Shown one piece after another: positions 35,236 to 44,743 of a DNA stretch of 48,741 nt. Source of the stretch: an uncultured Bacteriovoracaceae bacterium (GTDB lineage Bacteria; Bdellovibrionota; Bacteriovoracia; Bacteriovoracales; Bacteriovoracaceae); NCBI GenBank assembly GCA_937923325.1, contig CAKZUQ010000006.1:1-48741 (forward strand), given 5' to 3'. Under the pieces are notes generated by a model. It did no database searches, was not told the DNA's origin, and saw nothing but the letters and a program-made list of their open reading frames with translations. The position numbers and the translations under genes were made by a program. Positions within the stretch are counted from its first letter, which is position 1, and each line of letters begins with the position of its first letter.

Positions 35236-36534
35236 TTAGTATCTATAATGCTCTGGTTTGTAAGGTCCTTCAACTTTAACGTCGATGTACTCAGCTTGAT
35301 CAGATCTTAATTCAGTTAACTCAACACCAATTTTTGAAAGGTGAAGTCTTGCAACTTTTTCATCTAAGTGCTTTGGTAACATGTAAACATTGTTTTCATA
35401 TTTACCAGCATTTTGCCATAACTCTAATTGAGCTAAAGTTTGGTTACAAAATGAGTTACTCATAACAAATGAAGGGTGTCCAGTTGCACAACCAAGGTTA
35501 ACTAATCTTCCTTCAGCAAGAATAATGATGTCATTACCATTTACGTTATAAAGGTCAACTTGTGGCTTAATTTCAACTTTTGTATCACCATGGTTATCAT
35601 TTAACCAAGCCATATCAATTTCGTTATCAAAGTGACCGATATTACATACGATTGCTTTATCTTTCATTCCTTCAAAGTGCTTACCTTGAATAATGTCTTT
35701 GTTTCCAGTAGTTGTTACGAAGATATCACCTTCACCAATAACTGTTTCTAATCTTTTAACTTCAAAGCCATCCATTGCAGCTTGAAGTGCACAGATAGGA
35801 TCAATTTCAGTTACGATTACTCTTGCACCTGAACCAGCAAGTGAAGCAGCAGAACCTTTACCAACATCTCCGTATCCACAAACAACTGCAACTTTACCAG
35901 CGATCATTACATCAGTAGCTCTTCTGATTGCATCAACACATGATTCTTTACATCCGTATTTGTTATCAAATTTAGATTTAGTAACTGAATCGTTAACGTT
36001 AATTGCAGGCATTGGAAGAGTACCTTTTTTAACTCTTTCGTATAATCTGTGAACACCAGTAGTTGTTTCTTCAGATAAACCTTTAATAGCTGGAACCATT
36101 TCAGGGAATCTATCGATAACCATATTAGTTAAATCTCCACCATCATCTAAGATCATGTTAAGAGGCTTTCCATCTTTAAAATTATTTAATGTTTGCTCAA
36201 TACACCAGTCAAACTCTTCCTCATTCATACCTTTCCAAGCAAAAACTGGAACACCAGTAGCTGCGATTGCTGCTGCTGCTTGATCTTGAGTAGAGAAGAT
36301 ATTACATGAAGACCATGTTACGTCTGCTCCAAGAGCTGTAAGAGTCTCAATAAGAACTGCTGTTTGGATTGTCATGTGTAGACAACCAGCGATATTTGCA
36401 CCTTTAAGTGGCTGAGAAGGACCGTATTCTTCACGGATTGCCATTAATCCTGGCATTTCAGCTTCTGCTAATCTGATTTCTTTTCTTCCCCAGTCTGCTA
36501 GGGCAATGTCTTTTACTTTGTAATTCGTAGACAT
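35236..36534 (-). CDS. ahcY: Adenosylhomocysteinase (SAH hydrolase)
   Basis: Hydrolyses S-adenosylhomocysteine to adenosine and homocysteine, removing the product inhibitor of methyltransferases. The 432-aa length is that of the form without the extra ~40-residue insert. Visible signatures are [16 protein letters not shown] near the N-terminus, the NAD-binding [35 protein letters not shown], and the conserved C-terminal [18 protein letters not shown] precedes the ATG. No SAH riboswitch was recognised in the roughly 70-base leader. It is divergent from the RlmL-like methyltransferase gene and has its own terminator. Confidence 0.97.
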   Translation of the reverse strand: MSTNYKVKDIALADWGRKEIRLAEAEMPGLMAIREEYGPSQPLKGANIAGCLHMTIQTAVLIETLTALGADVTWSSCNIFSTQDQAAAAIAATGVPVFAWKGMNEEEFDWCIEQTLNNFKDGKPLNMILDDGGDLTNMVIDRFPEMVPAIKGLSEETTTGVHRLYERVKKGTLPMPAINVNDSVTKSKFDNKYGCKESCVDAIRRATDVMIAGKVAVVCGYGDVGKGSAASLAGSGARVIVTEIDPICALQAAMDGFEVKRLETVIGEGDIFVTTTGNKDIIQGKHFEGMKDKAIVCNIGHFDNEIDMAWLNDNHGDTKVEIKPQVDLYNVNGNDIIILAEGRLVNLGCATGHPSFVMSNSFCNQTLAQLELWQNAGKYENNVYMLPKHLDEKVARLHLSKIGVELTELRSDQAEYIDVKVEGPYKPEHYRY

Positions 36535-36671
36535 AATGTTTCCTCACTTTGTCGAATGATAAATAGTTGTAGATAAGAGGCCATAATATAGGAAAATATT
36601 GGAAATTGCGAATATTTTTAAAGACAAATGCTGTGCGACACGCTAAAAATGCGCTCACAAAGGATAACATT

Positions 36672-37925
36672 ATGAGTAAAGAAATTATCAAATATAAAAA
36701 TGCGTTTTTCGCATCGTCTCCAACTGGCCTAGAGGAGCTTTTAGAAACTGAATTAAAGAAATTTGGTGCTAAAACGACTAAGGTTGTTAAAGGTGGAGTT
36801 CACTTTGACTCATTTCCTGAAGTTGCAATAAAAGCTGTAATTCACTCAAGAATTGCTTCAAGAATCTATAAAAAGATGTTTGGCTTTGAAGCTAGAGTTG
36901 AAAAAGACATTTATTACCGTGCTAAAGAAATTAAGTGGAAAGCCGTTTTTAACCTTGATCAAACTTTTAAGATTCAAGTTATTCAAGGAAAATCTCCAGA
37001 GGGAACTAAAAGAAGTAAATTTCCAAACTCAATGTTTTTAGCTCAACAACTTAAAGATGCTATTGCAGATAAATTTCGAGAAGATACAAAAGAGAGGCCT
37101 TATGTAGACAAGGTCTCACCTGATGTTAGTATTCTTATGAGAGTCGAACCAAACGATAATCCCCATTCTCAAAAAGAAGATGCAACAATCCTTTTAGACA
37201 TGTGTGGACAAGCGCTAAGCAACAGAGGCTATAGAGTGAAGTCTTTCTCAGCTCCTCTTCGTGAAAACCTAGCTGCTGGAATTTTAATGTTAGCAGGTTA
37301 TGATGGCTCGCAAACGCTCGTAGATGGTATGTGTGGATCAGGAACTTTCTTAGCTGAAGCGGCCATGATTAAAGCCAATATACCACCAAGCTTTAATAGA
37401 ATTCTCGATAACAGAGAACATGGTGACTCTCTTTCTTGGGACTTTCTAGAACATAACTACTACACAAAAGATAAATACTTAGTAGAAAATACTGAAAAAA
37501 TGATTGAAGAAGCTTTTAAGCAGTCAGATAAAGGCTTAGAGAAATTACAAAAAGGTTCTATTTTTGGGTATGACCTTGATAATGGAGCCCTAGATATCGC
37601 TTCTTATAATCTTCAAGTTTCAGGTCTTTTAAATGGCATCGATTTAAATACAGGTGACGCTACAATAATTCCAAAGCCTGCAGAGGGTTCTGGCATTTTT
37701 ATTGTTAACCCTCCATATGGAGAAAGACTTGGTGAAGAACAAGAGCTTGGTCGTGATTACCATGCTCTAGGTGAAAACTTAAAAAATAATTTTAAGGACT
37801 ATACAGCTTATATTTTCACAGGAAACTTACCACTACTTAAAAAAATATCACTTAGAACTTCAAAGAAACATATTTTATACAATGGTAATATCGAAGCAAG
37901 ACTAGCAGAGTATAAACTCTTCTAG
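36672..37925 (+). CDS. rlmL: THUMP-domain class I SAM-dependent RNA methyltransferase, RlmL-like
   Basis: The frame is open from 36606, but the ATG at 36672 (MSKEIIKYKNAFFASSP) has SD AAAGGA seven bases upstream and gives 417 aa. The N-terminal THUMP domain (residues about 45-155) binds RNA. The methyltransferase domain has the SAM-binding LVDGMCGSGTFLAEAAM and the catalytic NPPYGERL motif of N2-guanine methyltransferases. It corresponds to the RlmL half of E. coli RlmKL (YcbY); the RlmK half is absent. The exact guanosine modified cannot be read. It shares the intergenic region with ahcY, which recycles the product of methylation. Confidence 0.88.
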   Translation: MSKEIIKYKNAFFASSPTGLEELLETELKKFGAKTTKVVKGGVHFDSFPEVAIKAVIHSRIASRIYKKMFGFEARVEKDIYYRAKEIKWKAVFNLDQTFKIQVIQGKSPEGTKRSKFPNSMFLAQQLKDAIADKFREDTKERPYVDKVSPDVSILMRVEPNDNPHSQKEDATILLDMCGQALSNRGYRVKSFSAPLRENLAAGILMLAGYDGSQTLVDGMCGSGTFLAEAAMIKANIPPSFNRILDNREHGDSLSWDFLEHNYYTKDKYLVENTEKMIEEAFKQSDKGLEKLQKGSIFGYDLDNGALDIASYNLQVSGLLNGIDLNTGDATIIPKPAEGSGIFIVNPPYGERLGEEQELGRDYHALGENLKNNFKDYTAYIFTGNLPLLKKISLRTSKKHILYNGNIEARLAEYKLF

Positions 37926-37933
37926 TCTAGGAT

Positions 37934-38767
37934 TTACTCCTTACTAGAGTTTATTTTAGTATCAATCTTCATTGCCAAGCCTGGACTAGCAAACCTGAGT
38001 AGTGATGATTGATTTTTAATTTTACTGTAATGCTTATCTGACTTACTAAAAAAATAACCTGATACATCAGAATCTTTTAGAAAAATTGTATGCCCTTTTC
38101 CGCCAAACTTTCTTGTTACAAAATCAGAATCAAGTAAAAGAATATCTCTGATCATAAAATTCTTTGCAACATACATGATAACAGTGAAGTCACTCATCTC
38201 TACGAGAGATTTTTTAAGTTTTACACCTTTTGGACTTGTTTGATCTTGCCAATGAATTTTAACTTCAACTTTTTTTCCATTATCCGTGTAAAAATCAAAA
38301 CCTCTTTGTGAGCTTGATTTAATTTGCTTAAGTCCAAGAATGACTTTTGCATACCACTCTCCTAATTGGATTGGTAAATTTTTTCCATTAACTAGGACCT
38401 TATGATCTTTTAAAATTTGATAAACTTGGTTTACGATCTCAACTGCTTCAAAAATCTTTTTTGAATCTGGTCTGTGAATAATTCCAATTGATTTTTTAGA
38501 CTTAGCATCTAATTTTTTATGGAATAATTTTTCATACCAATCTTCGAAGCTTTTCAATTCTAAGAATGTAAGAGAACTATAAACATAGCCCTCAGCTTGC
38601 AAGTCACCAATTGAATTTATTTCTTCGTGTTTTTTTTGAACATAGCTTAGCGGAACAAACTCATTATCGTTATCTCCACGAACAAAGATTTCTTCTTTCC
38701 AGAAATCACTGCTTCCATGAGAGCTAGAAGAAAAGTTCTTCGCCGTCTCTTTTATTAAATTTTCCAA
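37934..38767 (-). CDS. Putative PD-(D/E)XK-fold protein
   Basis: A 277-aa protein with no signal peptide. Residues 135-172 read LGEWYAKVILGL, then QRGFDFYTDNGKKVEVKIHW. Glu137, Asp158, Glu168 and Lys170 make the E...D...EVK arrangement of PD-(D/E)XK nucleases and restriction-endonuclease-like proteins. The N-terminal part (1-130) is unrecognised. The start codon is TTG (38765-38767), supported by GAGG five bases upstream. No methyltransferase gene is adjacent, so it is not an obvious restriction system. The nuclease reading rests on motif spacing alone and could be wrong. Confidence 0.55.
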   Translation of the reverse strand: MENLIKETAKNFSSSSHGSSDFWKEEIFVRGDNDNEFVPLSYVQKKHEEINSIGDLQAEGYVYSSLTFLELKSFEDWYEKLFHKKLDAKSKKSIGIIHRPDSKKIFEAVEIVNQVYQILKDHKVLVNGKNLPIQLGEWYAKVILGLKQIKSSSQRGFDFYTDNGKKVEVKIHWQDQTSPKGVKLKKSLVEMSDFTVIMYVAKNFMIRDILLLDSDFVTRKFGGKGHTIFLKDSDVSGYFFSKSDKHYSKIKNQSSLLRFASPGLAMKIDTKINSSKE

Positions 38768-38873
38768 AAATGCCTCAATACGTTTTAAATTTTATACATG
38801 AATATAATAACACTTTTTTTAATTTAAATTAAGGCAGAAATTGAAAATGAGATTGAGTGAATTGATCGGAGAA

Positions 38874-38896
38874 GGTCTCAAGCGAAGCTCGAGACC
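38874..38896 (-). terminator. Hairpin after the acyl-CoA dehydrogenase gene
   Basis: The minus transcript can form a 10-bp stem (GGTCTCGAGC with GCTTGAGACC, one G-T pair) around a 3-base loop, 15 bases after the stop codon. On the plus strand the wobble is an A-C mismatch. The U-tract is weak (TTCTCC), so termination may be partial. Confidence 0.55.
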
Positions 38897-38911
38897 CTAT
38901 CTATTATTAGC

Positions 38912-40645
38912 TTATAGTTTGAATTTTGTAATATCATGCTCCATCGAAGTAATCGACTTAGCTAGAGCTTGTGATTGAACTAAGTACTGTGAACAATAAA
39001 TTTTAAAGTCGACAATTTTAGTCTCTAAATAATCTTTCTCCTCTTGCCCTTGTGCATCTTTCATTTTTTCTTCAGCTATCCAAGCAGACTCCATTAGTCG
39101 CCAAGCAATGACGATATGTGAAGATAAGTTTAAGAAGTCAGTACAATTTTGCATAACAAAATTCATTTCACCTTTTTTGGCTTTTTTACCAATAAAGCCC
39201 ATAGCTTCTTGAGCTGCAGCCAATGCCTTACTAAAGACACCTTTTTCAAAAGTAAATTCATCTGAAAGTCTGTTAGAAGTCTTGAAAACATCCTCACTTA
39301 ATTGTTGAAGTGCTTTTCCACCGTCTTTTAAAATTTTTCTTGTTACAAAGTCAATCGCTTGAATTCCATTTGTTCCTTCATAAAGAGAAGCTATTTTAGT
39401 ATCTCTTACAAATTGCTCAATACCGTACTCTGTACAGAAGCCATATCCACCATGACATTGAACAGCTTCAACAGCAACATTAAATCCTTGATCAGAACCA
39501 AATGACTTACAGATTGGAACTAATAATCCAATATAGTCATTATATTTTTTATCTTTTTCAGCCAGATCAAATAAGTTCGATGTATAAAGCATAAGAGACC
39601 TTAATCCACGAGACATCGCTCTCATTCTTAGCATCATTCTTTTTACATCTGGAAGGTTTTCAATCTCAGTTCCAAATTGAACTCTTTCTTGAACATATTG
39701 TTTTGTTAACTCAAAAGCTAAATTTGCTTGTGATTCACCTTGAACACCAACATCTAATCTTGCTTGGTTCATCATGATGAACATTGTTGCCATTCCATCA
39801 AACTCTTCACCAATTAAATATCCTTCACAATTATCATTGTCTCCAAAATTCATTACACATGTAGCTGATGCATGAATTCCCATCTTATGCTCAATTCCTG
39901 AACATCTAACATCATTAGCCTCACCTAAAGAGCCATCATCACTTACTCTAAACTTTGGTACTACGAATAAAGAAATTCCTTTTGGTCCTGGCTTTCCTTC
40001 TGGAGTTCTGGCCAGAACTAAGTGAATATTATTTTCATAAAGGTCACTATCACCACTAGAGATAAAGATTTTTGTTCCTTTAATCTTGTACCAACCATCA
40101 CGACCATCTATTGGCTTAGCTGTTGTTTTTAAATTCCCAACATCACTACCTGCACTTGGCTCCGTAAGACACATTGTCCCCCCCCAAGTTCCTGCTACGA
40201 TTGGATCAATAAATGTCTTTTTAATAAATTCATCACCAACAAGTCTCATTACATTTAAAGCACCTCTTGTTAAAGCTGGATACATTGACCAACCAGTGTT
40301 AGCTGCACAACTTAGTGATAAACACGCTGTACTCAATGCTTCAGGTACAGGAGAACCACCAATATCCTCTGGTAGACCTAAAGCAAACCAACCCATTTCA
40401 TAATATTTTTTTGTAATATCTTTTAAACACTTTGCAACAACAACACCATTATCAGTTAGCTTTACACCTTCATGATCAGACTCTTGTCTTGTTGGGTAAA
40501 TTTCATTTTCTACAAACTTATCATACTCAGTTAAAATTTCTTTCACTGAAGCAGTGTCGAATCCGTAATCTTCGTGTTGAGTAACGTCTAAAACATCAAT
40601 TAAATTAAAAAGAATATCTCTGTGATCTGATTTATAAACGGCCAT
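38912..40645 (-). CDS. Acyl-CoA dehydrogenase
   Basis: A 577-aa FAD-dependent dehydrogenase that makes the alpha,beta double bond in acyl-CoA during fatty-acid breakdown. Visible are MCLTEPSAGSDVG (FAD/substrate loop), GYGFCTEYGIEQFVRDTKI, and SLYEGTNGIQAIDFVTRKI with the catalytic Glu. It is longer than the roughly 380-aa short-chain enzymes; the extra C-terminal region (about 450-577) matches the extended long-chain type. Two ATGs exist; the one at 40645 is preferred because GGAGG lies five bases before it and overlaps the upstream ATG. It stands alone, followed by a hairpin. Confidence 0.93.
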   Translation of the reverse strand: MAVYKSDHRDILFNLIDVLDVTQHEDYGFDTASVKEILTEYDKFVENEIYPTRQESDHEGVKLTDNGVVVAKCLKDITKKYYEMGWFALGLPEDIGGSPVPEALSTACLSLSCAANTGWSMYPALTRGALNVMRLVGDEFIKKTFIDPIVAGTWGGTMCLTEPSAGSDVGNLKTTAKPIDGRDGWYKIKGTKIFISSGDSDLYENNIHLVLARTPEGKPGPKGISLFVVPKFRVSDDGSLGEANDVRCSGIEHKMGIHASATCVMNFGDNDNCEGYLIGEEFDGMATMFIMMNQARLDVGVQGESQANLAFELTKQYVQERVQFGTEIENLPDVKRMMLRMRAMSRGLRSLMLYTSNLFDLAEKDKKYNDYIGLLVPICKSFGSDQGFNVAVEAVQCHGGYGFCTEYGIEQFVRDTKIASLYEGTNGIQAIDFVTRKILKDGGKALQQLSEDVFKTSNRLSDEFTFEKGVFSKALAAAQEAMGFIGKKAKKGEMNFVMQNCTDFLNLSSHIVIAWRLMESAWIAEEKMKDAQGQEEKDYLETKIVDFKIYCSQYLVQSQALAKSITSMEHDITKFKL

Positions 40646-40715
40646 GCCATCCTCCATTTTGAATTAACTAAATAAATATACTGAAATAGGATAACCGAAA
40701 ATACGATTGAAAGGA

Positions 40716-40744
40716 ATAAGAAAGGCCAAGCAATTTGCCTGGCC
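40716..40744 (-). terminator. Terminator of the small lipoprotein gene
   Basis: On the minus strand a 9-bp stem (GGCCAGGCA with TGCTTGGCC, one G-T wobble) and AAT loop are followed by TTTCTTATT. The stem begins about 40 bases after the stop codon. Confidence 0.6.
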
Positions 40745-40782
40745 AGAGTATTTTTGTCTGTTAATTATTACTTATGGATAAG

Positions 40783-41586
40783 TTAGTACTGAACTTGGTA
40801 TCCAGTAAAGTATGTATTACCTACATTTACTAAGTATCCTGACTGACCATTTTCATATGATACAATTGGATTTGCGGCCATTGGAAGAGCATTTGATACT
40901 ACATATGAGCTTATAGCTGATCCATAGTAACTCCAACAAGTAATTTGATTACCACTAATACTTAATTGCTGGTTTTGCTGATACTGCTGGTAGTACTGTT
41001 GCGCAATTACAGTTTGAGCTGTAATTGTTACCCCTTTTACCTCAACATAAGCACAAGAAGTATTTCCTGTTAAAAGCATGTTCTGGTAATCAGAACTACT
41101 TCTAGATAAAGTCACTGTTTGTCCACTTGTATAGTTATACTCTACTTGTCCAGTGTAAGGGTTATACTGAGCGTCTGTTGCTTTAACAGCAGTAACAGAG
41201 CTATCGCTAGATGAGGTAACCTTTAAAACTCTCATAGAATCAGTTGCACTTCCACCCATATTAAAGTTTAAATTATAGTTAAGCTCAAATAAGCCTAGGT
41301 CTAAAGTTCCATTATTATAACCACCAGAAGCATATTTACTACCTGCATGAATGATTTCTGTATCTACTGCAGTTCCAGCTGCAAAGGATATCCCATCAAA
41401 AGACGCTCTTACTTCTTCGATAGTATTAAATACTTGTCCAGAGCTATTAATGACTCCATTTGTATAGTCGTTAGAGCTAACCGGGGATGTTGATGAGTCT
41501 CCAGAACTGTTTTTATCAGAACCACATGATACTGCTAAAAACGCAGCCATCACTAGTACTGAAAGTTTTTTTGTTGATGTTTTCAT
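40783..41586 (-). CDS. Small lipoprotein of unknown function
   Basis: A 267-aa protein with a lipoprotein signal (residues 1-20; lipobox FLAVSC, Cys21) followed by a Ser/Thr/Asp-rich linker (about 22-45). The body is rich in Tyr, Ser, Gln and Gly, with runs such as QQYYQQYQQNQQ (about 194-205) and a likely beta-sheet pattern. Only two Cys remain after the lipidated one. No known domain was recognised. It is flanked by its own terminator and an intergenic region shared with deoC, and it is probably a single-gene unit in the outer envelope. Confidence 0.7.
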   Translation of the reverse strand: MKTSTKKLSVLVMAAFLAVSCGSDKNSSGDSSTSPVSSNDYTNGVINSSGQVFNTIEEVRASFDGISFAAGTAVDTEIIHAGSKYASGGYNNGTLDLGLFELNYNLNFNMGGSATDSMRVLKVTSSSDSSVTAVKATDAQYNPYTGQVEYNYTSGQTVTLSRSSSDYQNMLLTGNTSCAYVEVKGVTITAQTVIAQQYYQQYQQNQQLSISGNQITCWSYYGSAISSYVVSNALPMAANPIVSYENGQSGYLVNVGNTYFTGYQVQY

Positions 41587-41716
41587 AATTGCCTCTCTTG
41601 CCTTGTTCTCTATTTTTTAATTAATATGCTGATTTACATTCAACATTCGTGCCAAGAATCAACAATATATTTTTAGGCACTTAAGGATGCACAAGTGTTA
41701 GAAAATTTACAGTATG

Positions 41717-41722
41717 TATAAT
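41717..41722 (+). promoter_or_regulatory. Candidate -10 box of deoC
   Basis: A perfect TATAAT lies 73 bases before the deoC ATG. No good -35 is visible at 16-18 bases upstream, so an activator or extended contact may be involved. Confidence 0.4.
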
Positions 41723-41794
41723 ACATAGACAGTTTTAAACATAGCCTAGATCAATTACTTCAGTAGTGTTAAGCTTAAAAAATAGGAGTTTTAA

Positions 41795-42463
41795 ATGAAA
41801 ATTAACAGTTATATTGATCACACATTACTTAAACCTGATGCCCAGAAAGAAGCTATTACTCATCTTTGTGATGAAGCAAAAAAGTATGAATTTGCAGCAG
41901 TTTGTGTCAATGCTAGTTTTGTTCCTATTGCTTTCAAACTTCTAGAACAAACAAAAGTAAAAGTATGCACAGTTGTTGGCTTTCCGCTCGGAGCTAGCCC
42001 AACGCAGACAAAAGTTCATGAAGCAAACTGGGCCATGGATCACGGCGCTGATGAGATCGATATGGTTATAAATATTGGTGCGCTAAAAGATAATGAAGAC
42101 GATATTGTTGAACATGATATTTCACAACTTGCAAAAGCTTGTCACGCAAAAGGTAAAATATTAAAAGTAATTATAGAAACATGTCTATTGGATGAAGAGC
42201 AAAAAATTCGAGCATGTAAACTTTCAGTTAATGCTAAAGCTGACTTTGTGAAAACATCAACAGGATTCGCTGGAGGTGGAGCAACTTTAGAAGATGTTGA
42301 ACTTATGCGAAAGAGCGTTGGTCCAGATATGGGAGTTAAGGCCTCTGGTGGAGTAAGAGATCTTGAGATGGCCAATAAAATGATTAAAGCTGGTGCAACA
42401 AGACTTGGTACTAGCTCTGGTGTTAAAATAATATTAGGAGAACAAGCCGTCGGAAGCTATTAA
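41795..42463 (+). CDS. deoC: Deoxyribose-phosphate aldolase
   Basis: DeoC splits 2-deoxyribose 5-phosphate into glyceraldehyde 3-phosphate and acetaldehyde, feeding DNA-derived sugar into central metabolism. The 222-aa class I aldolase has the Schiff-base Lys153 ([14 protein letters not shown]), the proton-relay Asp89 ([10 protein letters not shown]) and Lys182 (GVKASGGVR). SD AGGAG precedes the ATG. It is a single-gene plus-strand unit, convergent with rmuC (four bases between stops). It would help a predator use degraded prey DNA, although the gene is common in bacteria. Confidence 0.95.
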   Translation: MKINSYIDHTLLKPDAQKEAITHLCDEAKKYEFAAVCVNASFVPIAFKLLEQTKVKVCTVVGFPLGASPTQTKVHEANWAMDHGADEIDMVINIGALKDNEDDIVEHDISQLAKACHAKGKILKVIIETCLLDEEQKIRACKLSVNAKADFVKTSTGFAGGGATLEDVELMRKSVGPDMGVKASGGVRDLEMANKMIKAGATRLGTSSGVKIILGEQAVGSY

Positions 42464-42467
42464 CTAA

Positions 42468-43466
42468 CTATAAAGTTAAGTGCTTTGAAGTTTTCGCTCC
42501 CATTTCTTTAAGCTCTTCTACCTTTGATAGAACATCACCTTTTCCATCTGATAATCTATTTAGTGAAGCCTCATGTGAGTCGGAAAGTTTTCTGATTAAA
42601 TCATTTGTTGATTGCATTCCCTCATAAAGGACAACAAACTTGTCGTATAACAGACCTGCTTTTTTTGCAATTTCTACCCCATTAGAGTTTTGTTTCTCCA
42701 CTCTCCAAAGACTGCTAATCGTCTTTAAAATTGGTAGAAGAGATATAGGGGTGGCAATAGTAATATTCTTTTTAACAGCATAGTCTAAAATGTCAGGAAA
42801 CTCTCTAAACATGATTGGCATAATTGATTCTATTGGAATAAACATTATGACAAAGTCTGGAGAATTAACCCCATTTAATTTCTGATAAGCTTTCTTGCTT
42901 AATCCATCGATGTGATTTGTTAATGATCTTTTCAAGTCTTTAACACAATCATCTTGAAGGGACTTTAGACTTACTTTTGAATCAACTATAATATGGCCGT
43001 TATTAGGTATGTTTAAAATGAGATCCGGTCTAAAACTATTTCCATCATCATCTTTTAAACCTAAGTTTTTTCCTTGAAGAGTATACTCCCTGCCTTCTTC
43101 AAGTCCAGAGATCTCCATTGTTCGACTAAGAATAACTTCTCCCCAATCTCCTTGAGCTTTTGCATCACCTTTTAGTGCAAGAGTTAGATTTCTAGTCTCG
43201 AGTTCCATTTTTTGGGCCATGGACATCATGTGCTTTAATTCATTTTGTAAGATTGCATTTTGTTCAATATTTTTTTCTTTGAAATCAATCAATGACTTAT
43301 TATAGTCATCAATTTTTTCTTTGAATGGATTTAGAGTTTGATCTAAACCAACTTGAGTACTTTCTTTTACACGATACTCAAAAGACTTTGAAAGTGCTTT
43401 ATAGATAAAAACAAAAACAATACCTGTAAGTGCAATTCCTACAAGTATTCCATAAGCAAACATCAT
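42468..43466 (-). CDS. rmuC: RmuC-family DNA recombination protein
   Basis: RmuC proteins limit rearrangements at inverted repeats and carry a predicted endonuclease-like core. The 332-aa protein has one N-terminal membrane helix (residues 3-25), a coiled coil (about 45-95) and the RmuC core. Diagnostic segments are GDWGEVILSRTMEISGL, RPDLILNIPNNGHIIVDSKVSL (the Asp/Asp-x-Lys region) and FVIMFIPIESI. It is shorter than E. coli RmuC (about 475 aa), mainly in the coiled coil and C-terminus. Its start lies six bases after the tyrS stop, so it is probably translated from the tyrS message. Confidence 0.9.
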   Translation of the reverse strand: MMFAYGILVGIALTGIVFVFIYKALSKSFEYRVKESTQVGLDQTLNPFKEKIDDYNKSLIDFKEKNIEQNAILQNELKHMMSMAQKMELETRNLTLALKGDAKAQGDWGEVILSRTMEISGLEEGREYTLQGKNLGLKDDDGNSFRPDLILNIPNNGHIIVDSKVSLKSLQDDCVKDLKRSLTNHIDGLSKKAYQKLNGVNSPDFVIMFIPIESIMPIMFREFPDILDYAVKKNITIATPISLLPILKTISSLWRVEKQNSNGVEIAKKAGLLYDKFVVLYEGMQSTNDLIRKLSDSHEASLNRLSDGKGDVLSKVEELKEMGAKTSKHLTL

Positions 43467-43472
43467 AAATAT

Positions 43473-44693
43473 TTATTTCCCAAAGATTTTTATTAGTCTA
43501 AGCTTTCCAGCCTTAAGAATATATTCTTCTCCAGCTTCAATCAGAGCTGTTTCATCTTTGTGAGGTTTAAAGTTTATTTTCACTGCATTTTGTTTTAATA
43601 AACGTCTTCCTTCACCTTTTGATTTTAGCCAACCTAAATCAACCATAAAGTTAAGAAGATCTAACTCTCCAGCAGGAACATCTGCAATCGCAATATCATC
43701 AGGAATCTTATTTTTAGAGAACCTTTCTTCGAATCTTTTTCTTTCACTAGCACCACTTCCTTCTGGGTGATAGTAGTCAACAATTTCAGCGGCCAATTCT
43801 TTTTTAGCATTCATAGGGTGATAGGATCCATCTTTTAGCCCTGAAATAACTTTTTCCACCTCTGCAGCAGGTCTTCTGCACAGAAGCTCATAATATTTAA
43901 TCATTAACTCGTCAGAAATAGACATTAATTTACCAAACATATCTGTTGGGTTGTCTTCAAGAGAGATATAATTATCTAAAGACTTAGACATTTTATTTAC
44001 TCCATCAGTTCCTTCTAGAATTGGCATCGTTAAAATACACTGAGGAGATTGGCCATGAGCCTTTTGTAAGTGACGACCAACCATTAAGTTAAACGTTTGA
44101 TCTGTTCCACCTAATTCTAAATCAGATTTTAATTCTACAGAGTCATAACCTTGCATGATTGGATAAGCAAACTCATGCATATATATAGCTTCTTGATTCT
44201 TATACCTTTTTGAAAAATCATCTCTTTCAAGCATAGAACTAACTGTAACTTTTGCCATTAGTTTGATCATATCTATTGGACCTAACTCTCCTAGCCAATC
44301 ATTGTTAAAAACGATTTTAGTTTTTTCCATATCTAAGATTTTTGCTACTTGCTGAGAATAAGTTTTTGCATTCTGTATAACTTCTTCATCAGTTAAAATA
44401 GGCCTTGTTTTACTTTTTCCAGTTGGGTCTCCAATTCTCGCAGTGAAATCTCCAATTAAAAAGTTGATTTCATGACCAAAGTCTTGAAGAAGTTTTAACT
44501 TTTGTATTACAACAGTGTGCCCTAGATGAATATCTGGTCTTGAGGGATCTGCTCCAAACTTAATAGTAAGTGGCTTATCTTCTTCATATGATTTTTTTAA
44601 CTTTTCTAAAAACTCTGACTCAGGTGTGATCTCTATGCAACCACGCTTAATTTCATTAAATTGTTCTTGTGCAGGTACAGTAATGCGTCTCAT
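43473..44693 (-). CDS. tyrS: Tyrosyl-tRNA synthetase
   Basis: Charges tRNA-Tyr. The 406-aa class I synthetase has HIGH-type HLGH (residues 56-59), the tyrosine-binding LGGTDQTFNLMVGR segment, KMSKS near residue 236, and a C-terminal S4-like RNA-binding domain (LLNFMVDLGWLKSKGEGRRLLKQNAVKIN). The layout is the TyrRZ-like type rather than E. coli TyrS, judged from length and the EEDKPLTIKFGADPSRPDIHLG start. No T-box was recognised in the short leader. rmuC follows closely. Confidence 0.95.
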   Translation of the reverse strand: MRRITVPAQEQFNEIKRGCIEITPESEFLEKLKKSYEEDKPLTIKFGADPSRPDIHLGHTVVIQKLKLLQDFGHEINFLIGDFTARIGDPTGKSKTRPILTDEEVIQNAKTYSQQVAKILDMEKTKIVFNNDWLGELGPIDMIKLMAKVTVSSMLERDDFSKRYKNQEAIYMHEFAYPIMQGYDSVELKSDLELGGTDQTFNLMVGRHLQKAHGQSPQCILTMPILEGTDGVNKMSKSLDNYISLEDNPTDMFGKLMSISDELMIKYYELLCRRPAAEVEKVISGLKDGSYHPMNAKKELAAEIVDYYHPEGSGASERKRFEERFSKNKIPDDIAIADVPAGELDLLNFMVDLGWLKSKGEGRRLLKQNAVKINFKPHKDETALIEAGEEYILKAGKLRLIKIFGK

Positions 44694-44743
44694 AAATATT
44701 ATCCTTTCTTTAGAAAAAGTTTACCGAAAAAAGGACCGTATGC

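Noticed and set aside
36535..36605. SAH riboswitch before ahcY
   Set aside because: The leader is short and AT-rich and I could not find the conserved GC-rich core.
38847..38978. A plus-strand 43-codon frame (MRLSELIGEGLKRS...) in the gap after the acyl-CoA dehydrogenase gene
   Set aside because: It overlaps that gene's 3' end antisense, spans the terminator-like hairpin and has no convincing ribosome binding site.
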